From: Chitinophagaceae bacterium
GTDB lineage: Bacteria > Bacteroidota > Bacteroidia > Chitinophagales > Chitinophagaceae
DNA length: 36,606 bases
Assembly (NCBI GenBank): GCA_947374225.1
Contig: CANCAY010000019.1
Coordinates: forward strand, 1-36,606
Direction of reading: 5' to 3'
The position numbers were made by a program, and so were the translations under genes. Of the stretch, positions 8,226-15,907 are shown piece after piece. The first letter of the stretch is position 1, and each line of letters starts with the position of its first letter. The notes below the pieces were generated by a model. That model saw only the letters and a list, made by a program, of their open reading frames with translations. It did not search any database and was not told where the DNA came from.

Positions 8226-8996
8226 CTACTTCATAGCCTGCCAAATAGCCTCTTTCTCCTCCAAGGTTAACTTAGCCAAGTCTAATCCATTGTCTTTTGC
8301 ATAGGATTCCATTAATTCAAAGCGATGCTTGAATTTCTTATTGGTTTTTTCTAAAGCAGTTTCGGGATCTATATTTAAAAAACGAGCATAATTGATCATA
8401 CTAAAAAGTACGTCCCCAAATTCTGCCTCCATTTTTTCTTTATCATTGGCTTCTATCTCTACTTTTAATTCATGCATTTCTTCCTGCACTTTATCCCAAA
8501 CCTGATCCTTATGCTCCCATTCAAAACCAACTTGTTTTACTTTCTCTTGTATCCGTAACGCTTTAACTATTGCAGGCAAACTATTAGGCACCCCACTTAA
8601 AATTGTTTTATTCCCTTTCCCTTCCTGTAATTTCAACTGCTCCCAGTTTCTCTTTACTTCTTCTTCGTCTTGTACTTTTACATCCCCATAAATATGCGGA
8701 TGACGATGTATTAATTTTTTAGCAATCCCTTCCATCACATCCGCCAAGGTAAACTTACCTTGCTCTGTTCCGATTTTTGCATAAAACAATACATGTAACA
8801 TAATATCACCTAATTCCTCTTTAATTCCATCCCAGTCTTCTTCAATAATCGTATCCACTAATTCATATAATTCTTCAATCGTATTACTACGCAAGCTATG
8901 TATAGTCTGCTTTTTATCCCATGGACATTTTTCTCTAAGGGTATCCATTATTTCAACTAGCTCTAAAAAACGTTGGGAACTGATGTCTTGGCTCAT
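8226..8996 (-). CDS. mazG: Nucleoside triphosphate pyrophosphohydrolase MazG
   Basis: MazG hydrolyses (d)NTPs to monophosphate and pyrophosphate, cleaning the nucleotide pool. At 256 aa it has the full-length two-domain form. The first domain shows the all-alpha metal site EELYE (41-45) paired with EELGD (60-64), preceded by CPWDKKQTIHSLRSN. The second domain repeats the pattern near EMHELKVEIE and EAEFGDVLFSMINYAR. The ATG at 8996 is two bases from the stop of the DUF3667 gene upstream on the same strand, so the two are almost certainly co-transcribed, with the glycosidase possibly third in the operon. Confidence 0.95.
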   Translation of the reverse strand: MSQDISSQRFLELVEIMDTLREKCPWDKKQTIHSLRSNTIEELYELVDTIIEEDWDGIKEELGDIMLHVLFYAKIGTEQGKFTLADVMEGIAKKLIHRHPHIYGDVKVQDEEEVKRNWEQLKLQEGKGNKTILSGVPNSLPAIVKALRIQEKVKQVGFEWEHKDQVWDKVQEEMHELKVEIEANDKEKMEAEFGDVLFSMINYARFLNIDPETALEKTNKKFKHRFELMESYAKDNGLDLAKLTLEEKEAIWQAMK

Positions 8997-8998
8997 GA

Positions 8999-9985
8999 TT
9001 AGATATTAAAAAAGGAAAGTAATAAAAAAGTAACCATCAAACTACCCATTAAAATAAATGTTAAAATATTTAAAATAATAAACTTAAAAATTGTCTTGGA
9101 TCGAGACTGATGAAAATGATTTCGGAGGGACTTATATAAATAGAAGAACAATACAAAAGCCACAGAGATATCTAAAACAGTGAATGGCTTATGCATAAAA
9201 TACTCATAAACATCGTCGACAAGTTTAATAACAAATAAAATAATAAAAAAAGCACAGTAAATATGTATGCTGAAAATTAAATGGTCTACAAAATAATGCT
9301 CCTTATTACGTCGGTATAATAACCATACAAAAAAAGCAAAAATGGGTAAAGAGATGTATAAAATTCGTGAGAAAAAATGTTCAAATTGTTCCAATACAGC
9401 TTTGCCAATTTCAAAATTATCCCCTTTGTATTTTTGTTTAACGGTGATGCCTTTTTTTGCAAGTTTTGACTCCAACCAACCAGCTTTTTTATTTTCAGGT
9501 AACTTATTCTGCGCCGCCTGATAAGCTTCCACTGTTTTATAATTAATAGTGTCTTTACCTATTTCAAATTGAAACCCATTATTTGCTTTTTCAATGCTAT
9601 CTACTTTCTTTACTGCTGTATTAGTAGCAATTTTTGTTTTGTTATCCTTATTTAATTCAGCAGCACTTTTTGGACCACCTGTGAATATGACCAAGAAAAA
9701 AACAGCAGACACAAATAGATACATTCTTATAGGATGTAAATAAGTTGCTCGCTTCCCGTCCATATATAGCCTAGTTAAACTTGCAGGTTTAAATAACAAT
9801 AGCTTTAATGTTTTCCAAAGCTTCCCGTCAAAATGTGTTAAGTCTTCAATAAAGTGCATCAGCAATTGCCAAAAGCTTTCTTTTACTTCTACGTTTTCTT
9901 GACCACATTGTTGACAGAACCTTCCTTCAACCTGTGTTCCACAGTTTAAACAGTTCTTTTGGGTTCTTTCTTTTAAATGAGACAT
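8999..9985 (-). CDS. DUF3667 membrane protein with N-terminal zinc ribbon
   Basis: The 328-aa protein has a predicted zinc-ribbon with two CxxC pairs (Cys12/15 and Cys24/27), then the DUF3667-type core (ESFWQLL, HFDGKLWKTLKLLLFKPA, YLHPIRMYLFVSA). Several membrane segments follow (about 86-106, 208-226, 232-255, 270-287 and 298-326). A charged lysine-rich stretch of about 100 residues lies between the first and second segments. The family is common in Bacteroidota and its function is unknown. The gene is first in a likely operon with mazG. Its upstream region abuts the 80-bp tandem array. I see no clear TAnnTTTG box before its ATG. Confidence 0.85.
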   Translation of the reverse strand: MSHLKERTQKNCLNCGTQVEGRFCQQCGQENVEVKESFWQLLMHFIEDLTHFDGKLWKTLKLLLFKPASLTRLYMDGKRATYLHPIRMYLFVSAVFFLVIFTGGPKSAAELNKDNKTKIATNTAVKKVDSIEKANNGFQFEIGKDTINYKTVEAYQAAQNKLPENKKAGWLESKLAKKGITVKQKYKGDNFEIGKAVLEQFEHFFSRILYISLPIFAFFVWLLYRRNKEHYFVDHLIFSIHIYCAFFIILFVIKLVDDVYEYFMHKPFTVLDISVAFVLFFYLYKSLRNHFHQSRSKTIFKFIILNILTFILMGSLMVTFLLLSFFNI

Positions 9986-10040
9986 GCGCTATTATTGTTC
10001 AAGCACTAAGATACGCTTGGTATAGGTAGAAAAAAAATCA

Positions 10041-10285
10041 CTACGGGACTGCCGTTTTTCACTTCGTTCAAAACGTCTTCCCAATATATTGGTCTTACCC
10101 AAAGCCTTTCAAACAGAAAACTTCGGGACTGTCGTTTTTCACTTCGTTCAAAACGTCTTCCCAATATATTGGTCTTACCCAAAGCCTTTCAAACAGAAAA
10201 CTTCGGGACTGCCGTTTTTCACTTCGTTCAAAACGTCTTCCTTATAAATTGGTCTTACCCAAAGCCTTTCAAACAGAAAACTTCG
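10041..10285. repeat. Three 80-bp tandem repeats plus a partial fourth
   Basis: Units run 10041-10120, 10121-10200 and 10201-10280, each exactly 80 bp, with 'cttcg' of a fourth at 10281-10285. Units 1 and 2 differ at two positions. Unit 3 differs mainly where the 12-bp palindrome CCAATATATTGG (10081-10092, 10161-10172) is changed to CTTATAAATTGG. Each unit contains a hairpin with stem CGTTTT/AAAACG, a C-T mismatch inside, and apex ACTTCGT. Each ends with the block ACCCAAAGCCTTTCAAACAG. There are no variable spacers, so this is not CRISPR. The array lies between tRNA-Leu and the DUF3667 gene and is much more G+C-rich than its surroundings. Confidence 0.95.
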
Positions 10286-10350
10286 TTTCCTGTTTCTCTT
10301 TTTTTATGCGCTTCCGCAAATTCAAGCAAGCTTGATTCGCGTCATCGCAT
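10251..10350. repeat. tRNA-adjacent structured repeat, copy A
   Basis: This is the tRNA-proximal end of the array. It holds the ACCCAAAGCCTTTCAA block, then a hairpin with AAACAG (10271-10276) pairing with CTGTTT (10290-10295), an A-C mismatch (10277/10289), AAAC pairing with GTTT, and loop TTC (10282-10284). A T-run follows. A third imperfect hairpin, centred on CAAGCAAGCTTG (10323-10334) with outer arms ATGCG/CGCAT, ends at 10350. The tRNA-Leu terminator follows directly. Copy B near tRNA-Cys has the same order and the same apices but different stem sequences. Confidence 0.85.
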
Positions 10351-10382
10351 AAAAAAAGCCTCTCACTTTCGTGAGAGGCTTT
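10351..10382 (-). terminator. tRNA-Leu terminator
   Basis: On the minus strand the 9-bp stem GCCTCTCAC/GTGAGAGGC with a 4-nt loop (GAAA) is followed by seven T. It begins 2 nt past the tRNA 3' end. The hairpin is identical to the one behind tRNA-Cys. Confidence 0.9.
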
Positions 10383-10383
10383 G

Positions 10384-10469
10384 TGCCCCAGGCGGGAATC
10401 GAACCCGCACGGGCGTTGCGGCCCACAGGATTTTAAGTCCTGCGTGTCTACCAGTTCCACCACCAGGGC
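10384..10469 (-). tRNA. tRNA-Leu (UAA)
   Basis: This 86-nt gene with a long variable arm has acceptor GCCCTGG pairing with CTGGGGC (two G-U pairs) and discriminator A at 10384. The anticodon stem CAGGA/TCCTG encloses loop CTTAAAA, giving anticodon TAA, which reads UUA, a very common leucine codon in this AT-rich sequence. The T-loop GGTTCGATTCC is standard. CCA is not encoded. It lies downstream of tRNA-Gly on the same strand, with a strong terminator hairpin between them. Confidence 0.97.
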
Positions 10470-10483
10470 GTCATTGCTGACTT

Positions 10484-10515
10484 AAAAAAAATCCCGAACC
10501 GAAATTCGGGATTTT

Positions 10516-10516
<1 letters not shown>
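10484..10516 (-). terminator. Terminator hairpin between tRNA-Gly and tRNA-Leu
   Basis: A 12-bp perfect stem, AAAAATCCCGAA (10487-10498) with TTCGGGATTTTT (10505-10516), has a 6-nt loop and an eight-T tail on the minus strand. The tail ends 14 nt before the 5' end of tRNA-Leu. Confidence 0.88.
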
Positions 10517-10591
<75 letters not shown>

Positions 10592-10617
10592 TTGTATAAG
10601 AACTATTTTTAGGAGTG

Positions 10618-10647
10618 CAAAAATAGGGATTCAACGCTCCTAAACAA
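10618..10647 (-). promoter_or_regulatory. Promoter of the tRNA-Gly/tRNA-Leu unit
   Basis: On the minus strand TTG (10647-10645), exactly 19 bp and TATTTTTG (10625-10618) fit the Bacteroidota consensus perfectly. An 8-bp inverted repeat, TTTAGGAG/CTCCTAAA (arms 10608-10615 and 10637-10644), brackets the box and the expected start site, possibly an operator. Confidence 0.65.
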
Positions 10648-10656
10648 AATTTTTTT

Positions 10657-10860
10657 TTATTTATATTCTGGCTTGTACTGAGAGCTTGTATTAACCTCTA
10701 CAGTAGGCTTCTTAAATCCACTGCTGAATACTTTAGAACAGTTGCCTACAACTAAAGCTAATAAAGCAAAAATAGTTACATAAAAGATAAATCTTGAAGA
10801 GGTTACCCAATTGGTAGCGATATCTTTGTCTGCTTCTGGAGTGTGTAATTCTTGTGACAT
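10657..10860 (-). CDS. Small single-pass membrane protein (67 aa)
   Basis: I do not recognise the family. The N-terminus is polar (MSQELHTPEADKDI), one membrane segment spans about residues 23-42, and a short polar tail follows. A longer reading frame exists upstream, but ATG at 10860 is preferred: an exact -7 box (10886-10879) lies between the two candidate starts, leaving a leader of about 15 nt. The gene is downstream of a glycosyltransferase gene on the same strand and ends just before the tRNA-Gly promoter. Position in the membrane is clear; function is not. Confidence 0.7.
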   Translation of the reverse strand: MSQELHTPEADKDIATNWVTSSRFIFYVTIFALLALVVGNCSKVFSSGFKKPTVEVNTSSQYKPEYK

Positions 10861-10878
10861 ATAAATCAATTTCGGATG

Positions 10879-10886
10879 CAAAAATA
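10879..10886 (-). promoter_or_regulatory. -7 promoter box of the 67-aa protein gene
   Basis: TATTTTTG on the minus strand, 18 bp before the ATG at 10860. It supports that start over upstream candidates. Confidence 0.5.
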
Positions 10887-10897
10887 GTAACAAGTTC

Positions 10898-11956
10898 TTA
10901 ATTACGAACGTGTTGGTGCACAATTTTATTAAAATGTTTCTTGTTTTTTATAAAGTACTGAAAAACGACCGACCCAGAATACACCCCATCCAGTGATACC
11001 ATAGCTTTCGGGCTTTTTGTCCTTTTTAACTTCCCTTTTAAAATATACCAGATAAACCCAAAATGGGCATTCACTATGGCCCTAAAGAAGTCCCCGTCTC
11101 CGCTTAGTAGGCCTTTCCATGCCGAAATCGCGTCTAATAAGAACCTAAATGGCAGCTTCCACAATAGTTCCGATAAAGGCAGGTTTTTGGCAAGCATGAT
11201 TAGATTATTCCTGAAATTCAGGAATACTTTACGCCCTCCTCTCGGTAATGTGCCTGCTCCAACATGAAACACCTTTGCAGTAGGACAAGCATATAATTGA
11301 TAACCGCTTATTTGCATTCTCCAACATAAATCAATTTCTTCCTGGTGTGCGAAAAAGTCAGTGTCAAACCCACCTAATTCGTGGAACAAATGTGATCTTA
11401 TCATGATAGCTGCTCCAGATGCCCAAAAAATTGGTTCTGAAGTATCATATTGTCCGTGGTCTGTTTCTAATATATCAAATATACGTCCTCTTGAAAATGG
11501 GTATCCTAAGCTATCTATCCATCCTCCAGCTGCACCTGCATATTCAAAATAAATTGGATTGCGCTGCGACAGTAACTTAGGCTGACAAGCACCGATAGAT
11601 TTGTTTTCTTCTAATAACGCTACCATGGGACTAATCCAATTAGGATCCACTGCAACGTCAGAATTCAAAAGCACATAATAGTCTGCTTGCACTTTCTTTA
11701 ATGCCCAATTATATCCTCCCGCAAAACCTTCATTCGTTGGATTGGTAATCAAAGTGACATTTGGATAGTTGGATTGTAAAAAAGAAATGGAATCGTCATT
11801 GGATCCATTGTCTGCCACCACAATTTCTAAATTGTCATAAACGGTTGACACTACAGACGGTAAAAACTCTTGCAGGTATTTAACACCGTTATAGTTTAAT
11901 ATGACTATGGAAACACGTGGATTCAAGTGGTTTTCTTTTTGCGAAAGTAAGCCCAA
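10898..11956 (-). CDS. GT2 glycosyltransferase (WbbL/rhamnosyltransferase-like)
   Basis: A 352-aa cytoplasmic family 2 glycosyltransferase that should transfer a sugar from a nucleotide donor to a lipid-linked or glycan acceptor. It shows RVSIVILNYNG near residues 14-24, VVADNGSND, the NEGFAGGYNWAL signature, and the metal site LLNSDV. FFAHQEEIDLCWR and the downstream Arg/Gly region match the rhamnosyltransferase-like subgroup; the donor is inferred only. No ATG exists near the domain start. The best candidate is TTG at 11956, with a second TTG at codon 11 as an alternative. It is not adjacent to the 20-28 kb glycan block. Confidence 0.9.
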   Translation of the reverse strand: MGLLSQKENHLNPRVSIVILNYNGVKYLQEFLPSVVSTVYDNLEIVVADNGSNDDSISFLQSNYPNVTLITNPTNEGFAGGYNWALKKVQADYYVLLNSDVAVDPNWISPMVALLEENKSIGACQPKLLSQRNPIYFEYAGAAGGWIDSLGYPFSRGRIFDILETDHGQYDTSEPIFWASGAAIMIRSHLFHELGGFDTDFFAHQEEIDLCWRMQISGYQLYACPTAKVFHVGAGTLPRGGRKVFLNFRNNLIMLAKNLPLSELLWKLPFRFLLDAISAWKGLLSGDGDFFRAIVNAHFGFIWYILKGKLKRTKSPKAMVSLDGVYSGSVVFQYFIKNKKHFNKIVHQHVRN

Positions 11957-12013
11957 AATATTGGAAATTGAAGTAAAAAAACTAATTTAGACCAATGAAT
12001 AAGGGCTATTTTT

Positions 12014-12021
12014 TATTTTTG
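12014..12021 (+). promoter_or_regulatory. Possible -7 box for rocD
   Basis: TATTTTTG is an exact box match, but it lies 124 bp before the chosen ATG and has no TTG about 19 bp upstream. The implied leader contains the palindrome CCCATGGG (12043-12050) within a looser inverted repeat. Confidence 0.35.
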
Positions 12022-12145
12022 AATCTAGATTTTCTGAATCATCCCATGGGGTAATGATAATCCCTTTATTTTATTTTGTTCCAAGCCTGCTTAATTAGCA
12101 ATTGTGGAACCCTTCCCTTTTTATTCATTTTATACCCATTTTTAT

Positions 12146-13381
12146 ATGACAACGAATCATGACGTTAGTGCAAATGCTGCCAAATACTTAGCCCTAGAAG
12201 ACCAATATGGTGCTCATAATTACCACCCTATTCCTGTAGTATTAGACCGAGGTGAAGGCGTTTATTTGTATGATGTTGATGGCAAGAGATATTTCGATTT
12301 TCTGAGTGGATATTCTGCAGTAAACCAAGGTCACTGCCATCCTGCTATTATTAAAACCTTACAAGAACAAGCGGCTAAATTAACTTTAACTTCTCGTGCT
12401 TTTCATAATAACCTTTTGGGTGAATATGAGCAATACATAACTAAGTACTTTGGATATGATAAAGTACTTCCAATGAACACCGGTGTAGAAGGTGGTGAAA
12501 CTGCTATTAAATTAGCAAGAAGATGGGGTTACAATGTGAAAGGCATTGCCGACAATGAAGCAAAAATTATTTTTGCTGAAGGTAATTTTTGGGGAAGAAC
12601 ACTAGCGGCCATCTCCTCTTCTACCGACCCTAGTAGCTTTAAAGGATTTGGACCTTATATGCCTGGTTTTGGTTTAGTACCATACAACGATTTAGTGGCT
12701 TTGGAAAAAGCATTCCAAGACAAAACGGTTGCTGCATTTATGGTGGAGCCAATTCAAGGCGAAGCTGGTGTAGTATTACCTGATGATGGCTATTTAAAAG
12801 GAGTTCGTGCATTATGTAATCAATACAATGTATTATTTATTGCTGACGAAATTCAAACAGGGTTAGCAAGAACAGGCAAGATGTTAGCTTGTGATCATGA
12901 AGAAGTAAGACCTGATATATTAATTTTAGGGAAAGCCTTAAGTGGTGGCACTTTACCAATATCTGCAGTACTTGCTGACGATATTGTTATGATGCAAATT
13001 AAGCCAGGAGAACATGGTTCTACCTATGGTGGAAATCCTTTAGCATGTGCAGTAGCAATGAAATCATTAGAAGTATTGAAGTCTGAAAAAATGGCCGAAA
13101 ATGCAGCAGCTATGGGTGCTTTATTAAGAGCTGAATTAGAGAAGTTAAATTCTCCATTGATTAAATTAGTTCGTGGTAGAGGTTTATTAAATGCAATAGT
13201 TATTGATCATAAAGACCCTGAAGTTTCATGGGAACTTTGTTTACATTTAAGAGATTTAGGATTATTAGCGAAGCCAACGCATGGCGATAAAATTCGCTTT
13301 GCACCTCCTTTAATCATTAATGAAGCGCAAATAAAAGAAGCTGTTCAAATTATAGCAACCGCATTAAGTAGGTTGTCTTAA
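12146..13381 (+). CDS. rocD: Ornithine--oxo-acid aminotransferase
   Basis: This PLP enzyme transfers the delta-amino group of ornithine to 2-oxoglutarate, giving glutamate semialdehyde, and links arginine and proline metabolism. The 411-aa protein shows [39 protein letters not shown] and the PLP-lysine site LGKALSGG (Lys263 in this numbering), then [11 protein letters not shown]. These are specific to ornithine aminotransferases among class III enzymes. The frame extends upstream to a GTG at 12104, but the extra 14 residues are hydrophobic and unlike the family; ATG at 12146 is preferred. A strong terminator follows directly. No other arginine genes are nearby. Confidence 0.95.
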   Translation: MTTNHDVSANAAKYLALEDQYGAHNYHPIPVVLDRGEGVYLYDVDGKRYFDFLSGYSAVNQGHCHPAIIKTLQEQAAKLTLTSRAFHNNLLGEYEQYITKYFGYDKVLPMNTGVEGGETAIKLARRWGYNVKGIADNEAKIIFAEGNFWGRTLAAISSSTDPSSFKGFGPYMPGFGLVPYNDLVALEKAFQDKTVAAFMVEPIQGEAGVVLPDDGYLKGVRALCNQYNVLFIADEIQTGLARTGKMLACDHEEVRPDILILGKALSGGTLPISAVLADDIVMMQIKPGEHGSTYGGNPLACAVAMKSLEVLKSEKMAENAAAMGALLRAELEKLNSPLIKLVRGRGLLNAIVIDHKDPEVSWELCLHLRDLGLLAKPTHGDKIRFAPPLIINEAQIKEAVQIIATALSRLS

Positions 13382-13382
13382 T

Positions 13383-13419
13383 AAAAAAAATGGAGTCTAA
13401 TTTAGACTCCATTTTTTTT
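13383..13419. terminator. Bidirectional intrinsic terminator
   Basis: TGGAGTCTAA and TTAGACTCCA form a nearly uninterrupted stem flanked by eight A and eight T. It follows the rocD stop by one base and also overlaps the stop codon of the convergent membrane protein gene. Confidence 0.9.
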
Positions 13420-13807
13420 ATTTTTTATTTACATCAATCTTGGGTAGAAAAGTCATTAGCAATATCCCTGCTGATAAAATTATGCTCGCATATAAAGCCC
13501 ATTGTTTTTCTGGGCACTCTCCCATTTGACAGGAAGATAAGACTAAGAAGTTTCTTATTGACCATGCCAATATTAATGCCGCAAATACCATATTGAATCG
13601 CTTTGCCCAGATATATGGGAGTGCGAAAAATAATAAATTAATTAATCCTACATAAAACAGAAATTTTCCTGGTTGTCCAAAATTACTTTCTGCGGACTTC
13701 CATCCAGTTATTACCCAATGTCGGCTATCGATAATGATTAAAGGCTGTGTAGTTGTATATAATAAGAATAAGCAAAGTAGGATACCAATAGTTTGAGAAT
13801 GTTTCAT
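13418..13807 (-). CDS. Hypothetical four-helix membrane protein (129 aa)
   Basis: I do not recognise the family. Four hydrophobic segments are visible (near the N-terminus, then the FLFYVGLINLLFFALPYIW, FAALILAWSIRNFLV and ALYASIILSAGILLMTF regions), with short loops. One loop has two cysteines (SSCQMGEC). ATG at 13807 is chosen over a TTG five codons upstream because an exact TATTTTTG box ends only 4 nt before it; that box would lie inside the longer reading frame. The spacing predicts a leaderless or nearly leaderless transcript. The gene is convergent with rocD and shares its terminator. Confidence 0.72.
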   Translation of the reverse strand: MKHSQTIGILLCLFLLYTTTQPLIIIDSRHWVITGWKSAESNFGQPGKFLFYVGLINLLFFALPYIWAKRFNMVFAALILAWSIRNFLVLSSCQMGECPEKQWALYASIILSAGILLMTFLPKIDVNKK

Positions 13808-13811
13808 GGGG

Positions 13812-13819
13812 CAAAAATA
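13812..13819 (-). promoter_or_regulatory. -7 box 4 nt from an ATG
   Basis: TATTTTTG, then CCCC, then ATG on the minus strand. With a start site about 5 nt past the box, transcription would begin at the start codon. Confidence 0.5.
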
Positions 13820-13859
13820 CAAGTTTTCGGACGAATATGTTTTTCATATTCTATTAAAT

Positions 13860-14552
13860 CTATTTTACTCTAAAATCATCAATATTCTTAATCTCCTTAT
13901 ACTTCTCAAAATAACGTTTTGATTTCATGATTAGAGGGAGTATTTCTTTCTTAAACTCAATGAAATCAATTTCCTTGAAAATGAAATTAGTCTCACCTAT
14001 TTTCAAAAAGAAGTTTTTTTCGACATTTAAATTTTGAATTTTTTTAGTTTTACCAGCATAGTCCTTAGTAACCATTACCCCAAACAATAAGTCTCCTACT
14101 TTATAAACCATTGATCTATTGAAAATTTCATTGTAATATGAGAATGAATCGATACTAGTAATAAATCTACTCAATGAGTCAATTTGTATACCTTCTAGCG
14201 CAAATTGTCCTGATTTTGAATTGTACTTTACTACTTCAGTATTAGACACACTTCCACCTAATAAACCTCCTATCAAACTAACATTACGACTTAAAATACC
14301 ACTTCCACTAAAGCTTTCCGTATTCACTTTCCCTTCAACAGTAGCATTAACTTCTTTAATATCAAATATTAATCTTGTTAAAGTATCCGACTTACTTTTA
14401 TCCATTACATAATCAAATCTAACCTTTAACTCATAAGTCGTCTTTGCAAAAAATGGATTGTTATTTAAAGTCCATTCAATATTATGATCTGTAACGACCT
14501 GAGAAAAAGAAATTATAGGAATAAATAAAAGCAAAAAAAGAATATACTTCAT
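13860..14552 (-). CDS. Exported hypothetical protein (230 aa)
   Basis: I do not recognise the family. Residues 1-18 form a signal peptide (MKYILFLLLFIPIISFSQ), so the protein is probably periplasmic or surface-exposed. The rest is rich in Lys, Ile, Phe and Ser. It has a small glycine-rich patch (LIGGLLGGSV, about residues 93-102) and otherwise looks beta-rich. There are no cysteines and no lipobox. The ATG at 14552 is clear. The gene is very AT-rich even for this window, which could mean recent acquisition, but the evidence is slight. It lies just beyond repeat copy B on the side away from tRNA-Cys. Confidence 0.72.
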   Translation of the reverse strand: MKYILFLLLFIPIISFSQVVTDHNIEWTLNNNPFFAKTTYELKVRFDYVMDKSKSDTLTRLIFDIKEVNATVEGKVNTESFSGSGILSRNVSLIGGLLGGSVSNTEVVKYNSKSGQFALEGIQIDSLSRFITSIDSFSYYNEIFNRSMVYKVGDLLFGVMVTKDYAGKTKKIQNLNVEKNFFLKIGETNFIFKEIDFIEFKKEILPLIMKSKRYFEKYKEIKNIDDFRVK

Positions 14553-14631
14553 ATTTGATATTTTGCTAAAATTAGTACTATGATTTCATATTTTAAATTA
14601 AATAAATATGATGATAAGTGTTTTTACAAGT

Positions 14632-14780
14632 AGTTAGGGATTGGCAGCGCACTTCGTTTGCTGCCTTCCGCTTCGGTATACCCGCTTTACCCAAAGCCTT
14701 TCAACTAAACGCTTCGCGTTCAGTTGGCTTTTTTAACGCTCATCCGCTCAATCAAGCAAGCTTGTTTCGCGTCTTCGCAT
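14632..14780. repeat. tRNA-adjacent structured repeat, copy B
   Basis: The order matches the tRNA-Leu locus. Hairpin 1 has stem GGCAGC (14643-14648) with GCTGCC (14660-14665), inner C-T mismatch and apex ACTTCGT. CTTCC and a linker with CCGCTTCGG follow, then ACCCAAAGCCTTTCAA. Hairpin 2 has CAACT (14702-14706) with AGTTG (14722-14726), an A-C mismatch, AACGC with GCGTT and loop TTC, followed by six T. Hairpin 3 is centred on CAAGCAAGCTTG. Only one copy of the unit is present here. The region is far more G+C-rich than its flanks. On the plus strand hairpin 2 plus its T-run would make a plausible terminator. Confidence 0.85.
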
Positions 14781-14781
14781 T

Positions 14782-14812
14782 AAAAAAGCCTCTCACTTTC
14801 GTGAGAGGCTTT
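14782..14812 (-). terminator. tRNA-Cys terminator
   Basis: The same GCCTCTCAC/GTGAGAGGC hairpin and GAAA loop as behind tRNA-Leu, with a six-T tail on the minus strand. It begins 6 nt past the tRNA 3' end. Confidence 0.9.
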
Positions 14813-14818
14813 GTATCG

Positions 14819-14889
14819 AGGTCCCGAGCGGATTCGAACCGCTGTGGAAGCTTTTGCAGAGCTCTGCCTAGCCACTCGGCCACAGGACC
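14819..14889 (-). tRNA. tRNA-Cys (GCA)
   Basis: A 71-nt gene with acceptor GGTCCTG pairing with CGGGACC and discriminator T, the usual identity base for cysteine. Anticodon stem GAGCT/AGCTT encloses loop CTGCAAA, giving anticodon GCA. The T-loop is GGTTCGAATCC. CCA is not encoded. An imperfect -7 box (TATTTTCG) lies about 14 nt upstream. Confidence 0.96.
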
Positions 14890-14985
14890 CTTTTGGGACG
14901 CGAAAATAACACAAAGAAGTTAATTATAAAAGAATTTTACTGCTAATATGAATTAAACGACATTTGTAGCTTAAATAATGTACTT

Positions 14986-15861
14986 ATGTCCACAATTGGA
15001 GCTTCTGAAATGATCATAAATGATCGTGGTGCCATTTATCACTTAAATCTGCGTCCTGAAGAGCTAGCAGACACTATAATAACTGTTGGAGACCCTGAAC
15101 GTGTAGCGCATGTAAGTAAATACTTCGATCGTATTGAATTTACCACCGCTCATAGAGAGTTTATAACACATACTGGGTATATAGGTAATAAAAGGCTTTC
15201 TGTGATGAGCACAGGAATTGGACCAGACAATATTGATATTGCATTAAATGAAGTGGACGCTTTAGTCAATATTGATTTTAATACAAGAACTATTAATGCA
15301 GAAAAGAAATCAGTTTCCATTGTAAGAATGGGCACTTGTGGTTCTTTGCAAGGTGAAGTTGGTGTTGACCAGCTTGTTGCAGGAACACATGGTTTAGGCA
15401 TTGACAACTTATTGCATTTTTATGCGCTTCAAAATAATGAAGAAGAAAAAGCAATCATTGGTGCTTTTGAACAACATACTCAAATTACAGCGCATCATGT
15501 TAAACCTTATATCGCTTCTGCTAGTATAAATTTATTAAAGCATTTTACGGAAGGTTATAGCCATGGCATTACAGTTACCTGTCCAGGTTTTTATGGTCCT
15601 CAAGGAAGAATATTAAGATTGCCATTGAGTATGCCAAATTTAGTAGACCAAATGACCAGTTTTAAATATGGCAACCATCATATTGCAAATTTCGAAATGG
15701 AAACCAGTGCGATTTATGGATTATGTAATTTACTTGGACACCACTGTTTAAGTATCAATGTAATTGTTGCAAACAGAGTTAAGAAAGAATTTAGCAAGGA
15801 CTCTGCTAAAGCGGTAGACCATATGATTCAAAAATCATTAGGAATTTTAGCAGGAATTTAA
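14986..15861 (+). CDS. Uridine phosphorylase-like nucleoside phosphorylase
   Basis: A 291-aa PNP/UDP-superfamily phosphorylase that should cleave a nucleoside with phosphate to give a base and ribose-1-phosphate. Family landmarks are VGDPERV (34-40), STGIGPDN (75-82), RMGTCGS (114-120) and the nucleoside-site EMET (237-240). The length and GDPERV pattern suit the uridine-phosphorylase branch, but base specificity cannot be fixed by eye. ATG at 14986 is used; Met9 is an alternative. The gene is followed by dapF and a Nudix gene on the same strand with gaps of 46 and 33 bp, a likely operon of unrelated housekeeping functions. Confidence 0.88.
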   Translation: MSTIGASEMIINDRGAIYHLNLRPEELADTIITVGDPERVAHVSKYFDRIEFTTAHREFITHTGYIGNKRLSVMSTGIGPDNIDIALNEVDALVNIDFNTRTINAEKKSVSIVRMGTCGSLQGEVGVDQLVAGTHGLGIDNLLHFYALQNNEEEKAIIGAFEQHTQITAHHVKPYIASASINLLKHFTEGYSHGITVTCPGFYGPQGRILRLPLSMPNLVDQMTSFKYGNHHIANFEMETSAIYGLCNLLGHHCLSINVIVANRVKKEFSKDSAKAVDHMIQKSLGILAGI

Positions 15862-15907
15862 TTGAATTTAAAAATTGAATTCGAATCATTAGTATTAAAT
15901 TAGTAGT

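Noticed and set aside
10041..10285. The 80-bp tandem repeats as a CRISPR array
   Set aside because: Units are contiguous with no unique spacers and no cas genes are near.
10269..10463. A 64-codon minus-strand frame starting MVELVDTQDLKSCG
   Set aside because: It is a translation of the tRNA-Leu gene and the adjoining repeat; this kind of tRNA-derived frame is a familiar false gene.
10169..10480. A 103-codon plus-strand frame across the 80-bp array and tRNA-Leu
   Set aside because: It runs through tandem repeats and the antisense of a tRNA; there is no family resemblance.
12104..12145. A GTG start for rocD giving 14 extra residues
   Set aside because: The added Phe/Tyr-rich residues do not fit the family; the ATG at 12146 is better.
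14618..14923. A 101-codon plus-strand frame across repeat copy B and tRNA-Cys
   Set aside because: It is made of non-coding repeat, terminator and antisense tRNA sequence.
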